Of a stretch of 64,000 bases of DNA, positions 19,944 to 32,312 are shown in pieces. This DNA is from Isoetes taiwanensis. Taxonomy: Eukaryota > Streptophyta > Lycopodiopsida > Isoetales > Isoetaceae. The notes below the pieces were generated by a model, which searched no databases, was not told where the DNA came from, and was given only the letters and a program-made list of their open reading frames with translations. Positions within the stretch are counted from its first letter, which is position 1. Each line of letters starts with the position of its first letter. The translations under genes were made by a program, and so were the position numbers. The stretch is from assembly GCA_021234155.1 (NCBI GenBank), contig JAJEKV010000010.1, positions 16,560,275 to 16,624,274 of the forward strand, given 5' to 3'.

Positions 19944-21845
19944 TCAGACGTTCAGATTATCCTCTACATCAAACCAATCTTCTAGTGAGCTTCCACAGTC
20001 AGAAGCATCATCTATCTCCTCACTCATCCCAATCTCATTTATATCATTTTGTAAAAGAGCATCAATACTAGCAATACAAGTTCGTCTAATTTTCAGTACA
20101 TCTATGATAAAATTACCGATAGTGGAGGGTGGCAAACTAAACAAATCCGCTAATGTGCCATGGACCCCATATCTCTGTCTCAAGATCTCATATGCCGGGC
20201 ATAAAAGAAGGGCATGCGCCTCATCCTCCACCTCATCCTGACCACAGACCTTGCAGACTCGCCTTTCCCTCGGTATGTTCCTCCATCTTCCTTCCTCTAT
20301 ACTCAAATGGTGGGAGCTCAGACGCATGCGCGAGATCTCCTTGCGTTTTAGGATGGATATGTCACTCTTCAGATAATACGCCTCCTGTAACATAGGGTTC
20401 ATGTTATTGCGATATGCCTCCATCTTTGTTTTGGGGTTTAGCCAGAGTACAGCACGAATTCCTGCAATCACCCATTCTCTTATCTCCTTAGGTGGACAAT
20501 CTTCGATTTTCATATTCCATTTCAGCAACCATTCCCTAACATTCTTATACCAGCCATTTAATTCGCTTTCCTTCATTGCTAGGTAAGGCAGTCTACTGTC
20601 ATCTAGAGCCTTAACTTTCTGCACATATATCAGTGTCTGGATAAGGGCTTCACCTTCCAGAGGAATCATACCACACTCTGCCAACATCATCTCATACGGG
20701 GTTTGTGTCTTCACTCCAAGTTCTGTACACAGGAATCTCTTCTGAATTCTCTCCAATTGATTCCACAAACACGCCGGCAGCCCTGGACCCCATACTTCGC
20801 AGCCATACAATACCACAGATTGGACCAAGACTTTGTAAAGCATCTTCTTGAGACCTAGATTCAAAATATGTGCTTTCCCACAACTCCTCTGCATAGCATA
20901 AAGCGATTTAAGACCGCCATTTGTTCTCTGCTCAATACACTTGTTCCATCTGAAATTCTTATCAAGCATTAACCCCAAGTATTTATATGTATCAGTAGAG
21001 TCCATCCTTGCCCCTTTATAATAGAAGTCTCGATTCTTTCTGGAACCCACGACCATGATTTTAGACTTGGACAGATTCACTTTCATGCCCATAGCATCAG
21101 AAAAATCAGCCAACGTATCCAGATGCTTTTGGAGCCCTGCTGGTTGCTTCGAGATAAGTACTACATCATCCGCATACAACAGAAGAGTAAGCATATACCC
21201 TGCAATAGAAGTGCCTGGCCCATCATGCTCCATAATCCATTCTTCTAACCCATCAATAAACAACCCAAACAGCGTCGGAGACAAGGGGCAGCCCTGTTTG
21301 ACACCCACATTACTCACTACCACACTATCACATACATTCCTGAGGGGCAAGGATAATTCTACCAGCACCTTTTCATATATTAACCTGGTAGCGTCTCTGT
21401 ACTCCACTGGGATATTTAATGTTTTCATTCTGTCCAGTAAGCACTCCCTAGGAACCATATCAAATGCTTTACTAAAATCAATGAACGCAAGATATAGAGG
21501 TTGTTTCTTACCCTTTACCGCATCCATTGCAACCCTGAGAGTGACTAGGTGGTCTATGGTGGAGTGCTTTTGTCGGAAACCAGCCTGCCCATTAGCTCTC
21601 AAATCATGTTCTTCAACCCATTTAACAATCTTAGATTCTAGTATTGATGCAAAAAGCTTGGAAAATATACTAGATATCAAAATGGTTCTGTAATTATTGA
21701 TATCAGACTTATCACCTCCTTTGAAGATCGGCACCACTCTATTGACTTGCCATGTTTCAGGAAAACCTTCACATAACGCCATATTGAACATCTTCATGAG
21801 AGGCTCAATCAGCTGATCTCCCGCCCATTTTAACATCTCTGCCAC
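19944..21845 (-). CDS. LINE ORF2, reverse transcriptase and zinc-knuckle part
   Basis: The 633-residue frame contains the reverse transcriptase core: VVPIFKGGDKSDINNYRTI (near residue 38), FIDFSKAFDMVP with its catalytic Asp, QGCPLSPTLFGLFIDGLEEW, and YADDVVLIS (catalytic Asp pair). The C-terminal part carries CKVCGQDEVEDEAHALLLC, a C-x2-C-x9-H-x4-C finger typical of LINE ORF2 tails. The frame begins only because of a one-base shift at about 21845-21848: the upstream frame ends NGKAADDVELWQRC, while skipping one T gives continuous sequence into AEMLKWAGD. The enzyme copies the element's RNA at a nicked target in the nucleus. Confidence 0.85.
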   Translation of the reverse strand: MAEMLKWAGDQLIEPLMKMFNMALCEGFPETWQVNRVVPIFKGGDKSDINNYRTILISSIFSKLFASILESKIVKWVEEHDLRANGQAGFRQKHSTIDHLVTLRVAMDAVKGKKQPLYLAFIDFSKAFDMVPRECLLDRMKTLNIPVEYRDATRLIYEKVLVELSLPLRNVCDSVVVSNVGVKQGCPLSPTLFGLFIDGLEEWIMEHDGPGTSIAGYMLTLLLYADDVVLISKQPAGLQKHLDTLADFSDAMGMKVNLSKSKIMVVGSRKNRDFYYKGARMDSTDTYKYLGLMLDKNFRWNKCIEQRTNGGLKSLYAMQRSCGKAHILNLGLKKMLYKVLVQSVVLYGCEVWGPGLPACLWNQLERIQKRFLCTELGVKTQTPYEMMLAECGMIPLEGEALIQTLIYVQKVKALDDSRLPYLAMKESELNGWYKNVREWLLKWNMKIEDCPPKEIREWVIAGIRAVLWLNPKTKMEAYRNNMNPMLQEAYYLKSDISILKRKEISRMRLSSHHLSIEEGRWRNIPRERRVCKVCGQDEVEDEAHALLLCPAYEILRQRYGVHGTLADLFSLPPSTIGNFIIDVLKIRRTCIASIDALLQNDINEIGMSEEIDDASDCGSSLEDWFDVEDNLNV

Positions 21846-23270
21846 AACTCCACGTCGTCAGCAGCTTTACCATTAGCAAGTTTTGCAATTCCAAAATTGG
21901 CGTCCTCAACTGTGATAAAAGGTTCCATCTCCTCCTGTTCCATAAGCATGTTTGACTCAACCCCATCCAATTGATATAGTTTCTTAACATGTTGAAATAA
22001 CTCCATGGCATTAAAGGTTGGAACATCTGTGGTTTTCATTTTCATTCGGTTCCAAAAGCTTTTAGGTTCCCGTATCAGATCATACATGTGTCTTGCTTGG
22101 CTCTCTCGTAGAAATTGCCTCTTTTTCCTGCGAATGAGAGAGACATACTCCTTCTTTTTTTGCTTTTTATCCCCTGCTTCCTTTGCCGCATGATATTCTC
22201 TACGTTTGGCCTTACAAGAGTCATCATACCAACTGTTACATGGCAGCCCCTTTGCTTTCCGTTTATGTGTGAAACTGTTCACTGCTGCATTAAGGAGAAG
22301 CTGTGTAATCTGCCTATCCATGTCCGCTACTGTCACCATGCCCTCCAGCCTTGACACCCATGCTTCACACACTGCTTTATATATATCTCCTTTTTTCGGG
22401 TCCATCCTTACGTAATTTTGCTGATCATTGTTCTTAACAGAGCTAGACACATTACCGATCTCCAAATGAAATATTATTGGGGCATGATCCGATTCTGGCT
22501 GCTGGTCCCATACTTTTAACTGCTTAATTCTCTGTGAAACCCCTTCCCCTCCTATAATGTAATCCACGACACTTTTCCCTCTCGCATGTGCACTTCCCCG
22601 ATCCCGAAATGCATGTAACCCATTAAATATTCGCGGATCAAGCCATTGCACATGTCCAAGAATGACTTGCCCATATCGTGGTATATGCCTTATCATCGAC
22701 TCTCTTGCCCATCCCGCTAACTTCAATTCTTCGGCCCATCTCTTCCATCCACATGGGATCCCCATCCTGATTCAAGATGATGCACGCTTATTTGTCGTTT
22801 ACGCCATTAAAATCTCCCACCAGTATTACATCGCCACTGCCTGCAAGTTTGACAATATCCTGCTCTAGCTGGAATAAAGGATCTGCTCTATCAATATCGC
22901 CTCTGTCATAAGTTTTCATGTGTATCGGGGGGTAATAACAACCTGCCAAATACACCTTCCTGTATCCCATTATCTCCATCCAAAGGTACTGTTTGGTGCT
23001 GCTGACTTGCACTTCTTTCACCAAATGACCAAATTGCTCTCGGACAAAGCATGCAACTCCACCATTACCTCTATAACTTGTCCCTATCTCATTCCAAACA
23101 GATGCTACTTTACTAAAACCTGGTATGTCAGGCAATGCATATTGTTCGTGCTCCCAGGTCTCCACAAATACGATCAGATCTAAACATTTGAGAACTTCAT
23201 ACATGCTACTTACCTTGGAATCCGTTAGCATGTTGATGTTCCACACTCCAATCCTGATGGCCTCGCTTAC
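21830..23270 (-). pseudogene. LINE ORF2, endonuclease and linker part, frameshifted
   Basis: The frame from 23270 reads IGVWNINMLTDS, VETWEHEQ (catalytic Glu) and ILVGDFNGVND, then hits a stop at 22788-22790. A second frame from about 22765 continues with RWAEELKLAGW, VDYIIGG and SDHAPIIFHLEI (the SDH catalytic motif), then a basic linker and NGKAADD. These are the ordered motifs of an AP-like endonuclease that nicks target DNA. One indel between 22790 and 22765 separates the halves and another near 21846 separates them from the reverse transcriptase. All else is open, so the copy is young or the shifts are assembly errors. Confidence 0.8.
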
Positions 23271-24714
<1,444 letters not shown>

Positions 24715-24911
24715 AGCAATTTTGGAGGTAAGATTGAACCTGATATTTGTTTAAAAAAAAGGGCCTGGGATTCATCTTACGAAAGGGAGTAACTATGGGC
24801 GGGGTATCAGCAAAAACAAGTGTTGTCCTGTAAATGTCGATTCTTCATTCTGATGAAAAACCATGAATAGCTGGGTTTTTTGGCGAGCCCAAGGGCCGAA
24901 ATGTTACTTAC

Positions 24912-24983
24912 TCTAATTCCGGATATGGTAGAAACCTCTGGAACTGTTTCACAGAGTAGGGCAAGCCATCTGGTTGCTGCCTG
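24912..24983 (-). CDS. Candidate host exon on the 5' side of the LINE
   Basis: Minus-strand sequence between an acceptor (TTCAGCACAG) and a canonical donor (GTAAGT, just below 24912) reads AATRWLALLCETVPEVS then TISGIR. It is short and the family is not recognised. Position and strand fit with the candidate exon at 19625-19855, the LINE lying between them. Confidence 0.3.
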
Positions 24984-25016
24984 TGCTGAACAAGGCCAGA
25001 GGAAATAGAAACACAA

Positions 25017-25936
25017 AGATGCAGTGTTAATAAAGTAATAGGTTAGATCTAAAAGAAAAATAGCTTCTAGATTGGCCAGGACTTCCGGCTTTGCAAGAAC
25101 CCTAATGGATCTGTTGTCAATCCTTCAGAATCATGATTCTCATCTGCAAATAACAGCTATGAACCATGGATAAGGGGAAATCGGCCAGGAAAGTGGAGGA
25201 TCCGGCCCCTTAAACAGGTCAGAATGATCTTCTGACTATTCGATATGGAGATCCGCCTAAGCTCTTAGTCCGATGTGAAAAATTGTCTGTAACAGGCCAC
25301 GGCCCGTTATCAACCACATAACTTTCAATGTAATGTTATTCATTAACTTAACTAATTAAATCGTTTATTTAAGCAAGGACCATAGATACCATGTCGAATA
25401 AGAAAGCAAGACCATTGGGCTTAGAACACATGTACTAGACGACATGGAGTGTCTTCATTGTCATGCAAATTAAGTTAGCATTAAGTTAACTCGAACACTA
25501 TATCACAACATTATGCAACAATATTATACGTGCAAAGTTAAGCCTAAATACATTGAGCATGAGCCCTTCCCAAGCCAACTCTGTTGCCTAGCTTTTCGTT
25601 TTGGCATATCATAATTATAGGAATGCCCGAACGTTATATGAACTAAGGTTAGGTATTAATTGTTCGTAAATCAAAAGGAAAAATATACGTCAATCCGTTC
25701 AAGGCATGAATATCTAGCATTATAACAGGGGGTTGTTTTTGTATTTTTATACTTTTTTTTCTAAGGTTTTTATATGATTTGTTGATAGTATTCCATGAGA
25801 CGTACTAATCGGTACATCTAGAGTGCACATACGCTCACTTTAATTTTCGTGACGCATTTCAATGGTTGAATCCCTAGATTTTGATATATATTTTTTATAA
25901 TTTAAGGTTCTATGCTAACAAAAAAGTATTTTTTCC
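25017..25936. other. Spacer with no recognised gene
   Basis: AT-rich sequence with only short frames. No repeat structure stands out. Confidence 0.4.
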
Positions 25937-26127
25937 TTGCTTTACATGCAAGGCTCGAGACCCTTCAACTTAGGGTTTTATTCTGTTCTCCGACAATTCC
26001 TTTTGCAAATGCAAACCCTGAATCCTAATTTCCGTCTTGCGGAGGAAAGCGCCGGCAGCTATACTACTCGTAAGCTTGGAGCAGGGGCCGCCCCAGAGCC
26101 CCTTCTCGGAAAATCTTGGTAGATTCA

Positions 26128-26583
26128 ATGTGGTTCCGCTACCTTCTTACTAAGCTGCATCATTCCTTTGCAGCAGCCATCAAGGTATGCTTTTGTCTAT
26201 TTGTTGTTTTAACTTTACGTCCATGAAATGAGATATGGAGACCTGGATGACCACAAAGATCATTTTCTTGCATTTCTAGACTTTCAATTTAACTCATATT
26301 ACCGTTGAGGATGATAGCTAATGCGATGGAGTACACGATTGCGTTATATTTACATTTGAGTATGCCTTCTATGATGCATCTGACTTGTCTTATCCCCTTG
26401 TGTTACAGAGTTATGACATTGGGCAGATCACGGAAAAAGGTGGGACACAGAATATGGAAAAACCTTCTACAGGGACGCTTAACATTTGTACATAATGTCA
26501 AGGGGGAGGAGATGATGCCCACTTTCAAGGCCGATGGGGATACCCTTCTTGTTAGGATCCTACCACTCCCAAGTCCAAGGTGA
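26128..26583 (+). pseudogene. Fragment of a mitochondrial inner-membrane-protease-like (S26 family) gene
   Basis: A first exon (26128-26184) encodes MWFRYLLTKLHHSFAAAIK and ends at a GT donor. The next part begins after TGTTACAG (26409) with SYDIGQITEK, then needs a frame change to continue as VGHRIWKNLLQGRLTFVHN, KGEEMMPTFKADGDTLLVR and LPLPSP, ending at another GT donor at about 26581. The order matches the N-terminal half of plant inner-membrane-protease-like proteins related to signal peptidase. The box that holds the catalytic Ser in signal peptidases (S-M-x-P-T) reads E-M-M-P-T here. A two-base loss near 26440 breaks the exon, and no later exons were found, so this is a gene fragment. 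Confidence 0.6.
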
Positions 26584-26719
26584 ATAGTTGTGGATGTCAT
26601 ACCCCAGGGAGTTCAATTTTCTTATTTTAATGTTTACTTTTTTAAGCTTTACCCTGCGGGTTTTCTGTAAACTTCTGATTGTAGATCCTTTTCTATTTAG
26701 CATTTGGCCACCGACAGAA

Positions 26720-27014
26720 TGGCTAGTAGAGGTGGAGTACATCAGATAATTGCATGCGACACGCCAGGGTAGAAAGGGGCACACTGGCATCCAAATAATT
26801 TGTGGAGATCAACTGCATATCAAGGCCGGTTACATGCCCCTTTCTTTGCCGCAGTAATCCCTCCCATTTGCGGCCCGATCAGGGTGTTCCATGCGGCACC
26901 GAACTCCCTTAGCCCTGATTTGAGCTTCAGCAGGACTCCCCGCTCTGCCGGAACACATCTTGCAGATTGAACAGGGGCTGATACTCCCCACAGGATTAAT
27001 CCTACCACCATCAT
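26720..27014 (-). pseudogene. Fragment of an LRR receptor-like gene, N-terminal part
   Basis: The frame starts at an ATG at 27014 with a hydrophobic signal-peptide-like stretch ending ...PVQSARC. It is followed by CVPAERGVLLKLKSGL, the N-terminal cap (LRRNT) pattern of plant LRR receptors. Near 26840 a frame shift is needed to continue as KWEGLLRQRKGHVTGLD, matching the W.GV.C...GHV.GLDL block seen before the first leucine-rich repeat. No repeats or kinase follow. It is on the opposite strand to its neighbours on both sides and must be a fragment. Confidence 0.6.
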
Positions 27015-27095
27015 CAATTTTTTGTTAATTCAATCATTGGAATCTCAAGCGCATGCGGCTAAGACTTGCCTTTGTTTTAAGTACAAAATCATAAG

Positions 27096-27440
27096 GTAAA
27101 TGATAATCTTGTTGGCACATTGGCGGTGGTACTTATTGGGATAATGATGTGGTCATAGCTGAGATTCTTGGAATTGGCACCAATGCTTGCTATATAGAAC
27201 GTGCTGATGCTATACCAAAGTTGCGAGGGGATATGTCTAAGTCTGGTACAATGGTAATGTTCTTCAAACCTGTTTGCAAGTTACCAGCATATTATTATGT
27301 TATTAAAGAATTGGCCTTGATTTGGAGCGAGGTTATAAATATGGAATGGGGAAACTTCGGTCATCTTATCTTCCCGAGTTCTATTAGATGAAGCTTTAGA
27401 TGTTTGGCAGAGAACTTAGCCCGGTCAGTAACAAAGGCTA
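27096..27440 (+). pseudogene. Fragment of a plant hexokinase gene (two exons)
   Basis: Exon one (27096-27253) encodes VNDNLVGTLA, then after a one-base loss YWDNDVVIAEILGIGTNACY, IERADAIPK and KSGTM. A short intron with GT donor (27254) and AG acceptor (27331) follows. Exon two starts VINMEWGNF and decays through frame changes into a recognisable LDEALDVW. This is the conserved region of plant hexokinase around the ATP-site phosphate loop (GTGTNA) and VINMEWGNF. The rest of the gene is absent. It lies directly after the LRR fragment. Confidence 0.8.
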
Positions 27441-27690
27441 GCTTATTCGGAGTTGCATGGCTACCTCATTATATTCATATCTGCTACAAATTTACAAGAA
27501 TGCAAACAGAGTTCATCCAGCCCTTTACTCCCAGTCAAGGGGATATTGCATAATATCTTTTGAGACAATATGTTGCTGAAAAATCAAGCAATTTTTACAT
27601 GCTTCTTTGTAACAAAACGTAAGAAAACACAAAAACAGCTGAAGAAAGGAGTAAAGTTCGTCATCATATATTTGAGAATTTCAAGCATGG

Positions 27691-28674
27691 CTGCATGGGT
27701 GGTACTGGCTTTATAGTTTGGCGCCATGGCCCCTTTCAGTAAACTTATGATGTTATTGTTGTTTTTGCCCATTTTAAATGTGTTTGCGTATATTTGGGTG
27801 GCTCTTGGTATGTAATGTGTTTGCATATATGCAATGGAAATAATTTGTTTGTCTTGATGTTATTGTGCTTTTTAGTAATTAATGTTTAGACCCATAAAGT
27901 TTACCTATGTTTGCTTTAGTTAGGGCCCGAAGGGCCCAAATTTTTTTTTAATATAACAATCAACACACAACAACCATTAATATTATTAACATAAACCATT
28001 GCATTTAACACATTTAAATTAAAATCCCCCTTAAACCCCCTTTGGTTTGGGTGCATATTCACACGGGGGGTTACTCCGGGCAACGAGAGCTGTCGGATGG
28101 GCATATTTGCCCTTTATTCCAAGATCTGGACCGTACATAGCGATCCTCGTTTGTGGGGTATGCATGTACAAGTTTTTGTATACTGTATATTAAGGTTTAC
28201 AAAATACTATAAGGTTTGAGAGAATGTACTTAATGGTGTTAATTTTGTACATGTATTGTAAATATATTTTTGGGGCTCTCGCTGCCCTACGTAACCCCCC
28301 GTGTGAATATGCACCCAAACCAAAGGGGGTTTAAGGGGGATTTTAATTTAAATGTGTTAAATGCAATGGTTTATGTTAATAATATTAATGGTTGTTGTGT
28401 GTTGATTGTTATATTAAAAAAAAATTTGGGCCCTTCGGGCCCTAACTAAAGCAAACATAGGTAAACTTTATGGGTCTAAACATTAATTACTAAAAAGCAC
28501 AATAACATCAAGACAAACAAATTATTTCCATTGCATATATGCAAACACATTACATACCAAGAGCCACCCAAATATACGCAAACACATTTAAAATGGGCAA
28601 AAACAACAATAACATCATAAGTTTACTGAAAGGGGCCATGGCGCCAAAATATAAAGCCAGTACCACCCATGCAG
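27691..28674. repeat. Long inverted repeat: two 400-bp arms, about 98-99% identical, 184-bp loop
   Basis: Bases 27691-28090 are the reverse complement of 28275-28674; checked positions pair at a constant sum of 56365. I saw about five mismatches, mostly at the inner ends. Each arm also holds the small palindrome GGGCCCGAAGGGCCC (27925-27939 and its mate 28426-28440). Because of the symmetry the same peptide can be read outward from both arms, but it shows no known motif. The near-identity implies recent origin or gene conversion. A transcript through it would form a long double-stranded RNA hairpin. Confidence 0.9.
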
Positions 28675-30770
28675 CCCATAGAAAAATACTGGAAATCGCT
28701 CATGTTGCTAGCCTAGTTGCACCTTGGTCTGCCCACAGCTCTCCGGGGAGACTAAGCAGAAACCGAGGCCACGAGTGCTAGTCACTCGACACTAGCGAGT
28801 GGGCACTGATGAAGCTTGCTAGTGAGGACTTGACATTGGTCATGTCAAGTTGCACCTAGATGAAGGTGGTCTCATGAGCTAGAGACCAGTAGCTCAGGGA
28901 TGCTGCAACATGCTATTTTTGAGTTGTGGCTCGATATGCAGGTTCTGCACCTGTGGATCCTGAGGTATTTGTGCTATGTATCTAAGTATTAATCGGTGTC
29001 GGGCGAAGGACCATCACATTCTAATGAATTTGCTCACGAATTATATGCTACAAGAGCCGATTCGGATGAGTCCTTTTTGTCTGCACATAGTCACTGCTTG
29101 AATAAATTTTCCATACGTATTACTTCCCTCCCCCCCCTTTTTTTGAAGGCATGGTTGGTGGGACTTGCTCCCGCCCACGTACTACTTTCCAAAAGTAGTA
29201 TCATCGCAATTACTCCAGCCCAGCTCGAATAATTTGCAGCGCGTATGTTTGATCCAAAATTCGGATTGAACACACTGGTGTAAATGTCTTAGGGTATATA
29301 CATTGTAAAATCTCAAAATAACTCAGAGTCAATTCTCATCTAGAATTTGACTCACAATTTTCCTTGCCTACAACAAGGTATGTAGAGATGTTCTAACCAA
29401 TGTCAAATAGAGTAATCTAATGAAATTGTTAGAGTGAATCAAAACATTTAAATTGAAATATACAAACCAACTCTTAATTTTGAAATGCATTACCTTAAAA
29501 CCCCGAAGTAATACAATACATGTCATGCTTCTGTCTGGTCTGTGACTAGTAATAGCCGGAATGTAACTTAAGCCCTAATGTGGCTAAACGATTCCATGGG
29601 GAAGTAATAATTCTACTACTAGCTCTGGGCAATTAAGTGCCACCCCCTTGATAGCTAGCTATCATTCAGAAACAAAATTTCTTGATTTCTGCACCAGATA
29701 ATTAATGTCTGTCGAAGAACATTGACTTATTAAGAACCTCCGTTTCTTCATCGAAGTCAATTACTCCAATATGATTATAGTCCCTAGGTGAATTTCCTAA
29801 AATTCAATCTAAGCCTAATCAGAGAAAGCCTTATCTCTTAACCTAGTGCTAAGTTTGCTTGAAGAATCCCAGATTGATCATTTGAACTTAGGACTAATAA
29901 CACCTCTAAGCGTGTTCTATTTTGAGATGAGTTAGGACTCGTCTCTTAAATTGCACTAGATTAATTTGTTTTCTTAGTTTATGTAAGCATCCACTAAAAT
30001 GACGTTGTTACTTAGTATGGCATGGTTAAAGAACTAAGCCCCTTAAATGACCCTGTCATTTAGGCAGTTAATCAAAATTAATCCTTTTTCAAACCATGGT
30101 TTTGCTCAAAATTAAATCGTCTTCTAACTTGTTATTTTTGTTCAGATGATATTTTGCATACAACTATACTCAAGATAATTTCGACCTGAGCTTTTCATCC
30201 CATGACACAAGCTTTGGAGTTTTGAAAGAGACATGACCCCGAATCTGACCACTAGAGACTGCAAATGGAATAACAATACTCGCCTGCATCAGAGATGCCT
30301 TGTACTCTATATGCTGAAGACTTTTACATGTTATTGTTCTTTTCCATATCACTATTAGCTTTATTTACATGGCTTTCATGATAAACTTACAACTACTTAT
30401 GCTACCTTTGTACTTCTTTTAATTAATGGGAAAACCAACTCTTACTCTAAGAAAAACAAGGGGTTGAGAGAGAGTAGATAATGTGATGGTCTATTGTGAC
30501 CCTCTGCAACAGTAGGAAATCTATTTTTGTAGAATAATCTGATATGCAACTGTAGATTTAACCCCAAGTGCCCGAGCTTAAAAGGCTTTCTGTACCTGCT
30601 CCAGATCATTCCAGGTGGCCCCATATAAAAGAACGGGTTCCATCAAAACCCTGAATACGAGTGATAGATGGGCCAAGTCGTATAGGTCAACCTTGTGGTT
30701 GTTATTCTCCATCGAGCACAGTGCCTTCCAACCTACTGCCACTCATATTCGAATGGAAGTATCCTAGTAT
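28675..30770. other. Non-coding spacer
   Basis: No gene recognised. Small hairpins such as GGTCTC...GAGACC (about 28868-28890) are present. The remainder is AT-rich with scattered short frames. Confidence 0.4.
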
Positions 30771-31290
30771 CACTACAAGATAATGGGTCCATTAGTGTCA
30801 TTAGATTTGTCGATATTTGCACTAAAATGGCAACTCGATTTTTTTTAATAACTAATGCTATGGGTGAGCAACCCAGTAACACAAATGTGGCAATGAGAAT
30901 GTCATATATAATGTCAGCACGTTTGTCACGTATAACGTCAAAGGCAATGCCACCTTTAACGTCAAATATAAGTGTCAAAACATTTATCACCTACAATGCC
31001 ACCTTTTATGCCAAATATAGTGTCGGAACTTTGGTCACCTACAACTCAGTGGCTATGTCATTTGTAATGTCTATAGATGCTATTAGATGTGATACTAGTT
31101 TGGCATGATCTGTGACAAAAATATTAGCGTTATGAGTTGTATTATTAGCGACCATATATGTGAGGTTGTAATTGGAACTATAGATGATGTTACATGTGAC
31201 TTTATAGGCGACTTGACCAATGACGTTAATAGTGACATTATGATTGACATTATAGTTAGCATCATAGGTGACACTGTGTTGTGTTGCTCC
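30771..31290. mobile_element. CACTA-like transposon terminus with subterminal repeats
   Basis: The segment begins CACTACAAGATAATGGGTCC, matching the CACTACAAGA start of plant CACTA elements, preceded by TAT as a possible 3-base target duplication. It is followed by about 500 bases rich in short motifs such as AATGTCA, TTGTCAC, AACGTCA and TGTGAC, in one orientation and then the other, as expected for transposase-binding subterminal repeats. No second end (TCTTGTAGTG) or transposase was found nearby, so it is probably truncated. Confidence 0.45.
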
Positions 31291-32200
31291 TGTTTGCAAA
31301 AGAATGTTGTTGCTCCTATATTCTGCAAGATCAACCGGAACGAAAATGGATGAAAAAATGTGAGAAATCATCCTTGCAGAAGGCCCTCCAAATCCGGTAG
31401 CAGAGTTTATAGGAATCTGGAATATAAATAGCACTCCTCCAAAGCATGAGAATATGAAGTCTGCCTCTCTTCATAAACTGCTTCATCATAGCCAAACCCA
31501 AAGTTGATAACTGGAAAAGAATCGAGCGTTCGAAATATGCATTGAATGTGGCCAACTAGTGTCCCAGGCATGGGAAAGCGGACGCCGCATGTGACCATTT
31601 CATTTAAATAGATAAGATGTGCTTTAGAGCATAGGAGAATGGTTTTGCAGCTACAAACAAAAGAGTACTAATGGTAAATACTTCCAATATCTAATTCCTG
31701 CAATTTCAATTTGGCGTATCAGCACAATCTTGGTTCCAAGAACTTTTTAAGCATTTAATCGTTTTCAAGCATTTAATCGACACATATTCCTATATTCCTG
31801 TTGGATCTAGCCCAGCCTACTAGCTATATATTCTAGCCCAGTCTACTAGCTATATATTCGCAGTACTGGAAGTAACAAGAAAATTTATTATTTTTAGTAG
31901 GAAACTTTCCTACTATTTCTAAAGTATGGTATGAATTTTCAAATCCACACGATAGGTTACAAGTGTTTTGAGGACCAACATATATCAAGTTTTGAACTTG
32001 TGGTTGAGATTTACATTGCATTGCACTCGAGTGGTTAATATTTACTGGCAAGGACAAATAAATTCAATTGATGACGAGCATCATAATATGTGCTTCAGAG
32101 GAGAGCAGGGGAGCGTCTATGTGGAGTTTCTGCAGCTACAAACAAAACCCATTGCATGCAAAGAGTACGAATGGCACGGTTGGCTCCAAAACTGGTGGGC
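31291..32200. other. Spacer upstream of the BAHD gene with small tandem duplications
   Basis: No gene recognised. AAGCATTTAATCG is repeated at about 31749 and 31766, and a 26-base unit with CTACTAGCTATATATTC is repeated at about 31807-31860. Confidence 0.5.
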
Positions 32201-32256
32201 GATAACGGGGCACGATATCACCAAGTGAGAGGGTGATAACGGGGACGATATCGCCA
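32201..32256. promoter_or_regulatory. Direct repeat in the BAHD promoter or leader
   Basis: GATAACGGGGCACGATATC (32201-32219) recurs with one deletion and one change as GATAACGGGGACGATATC (32235-32252). Both copies contain the palindrome GATATC. The pair sits 60-110 bases before the start codon. A regulatory role is only inference. Confidence 0.4.
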
Positions 32257-32312
32257 AAAAGACAATACAGAACAAAGAAAAATATCGGGGAGCGAGCTCG
32301 CCGTATTTGGCT

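Noticed and set aside
27925-28440. GGGCCC hairpin followed by CTAACTAAAG as a Helitron 3' end
   Set aside because: CTAA follows the hairpin too closely, the sequence occurs in mirror image in the other arm, and no matching 5' TC end was found.
27584-28781. Two copies of the same 80-codon frame facing outward
   Set aside because: They arise from the inverted repeat; the peptide has no known motif and the identity is explained by the DNA palindrome.
30695-31434. Overlapping frames of 130-137 codons on both strands
   Set aside because: They are produced by the repetitive GTCA/TGAC-type subterminal region of the CACTA-like end, rich in Thr, Val and Ile without any domain.
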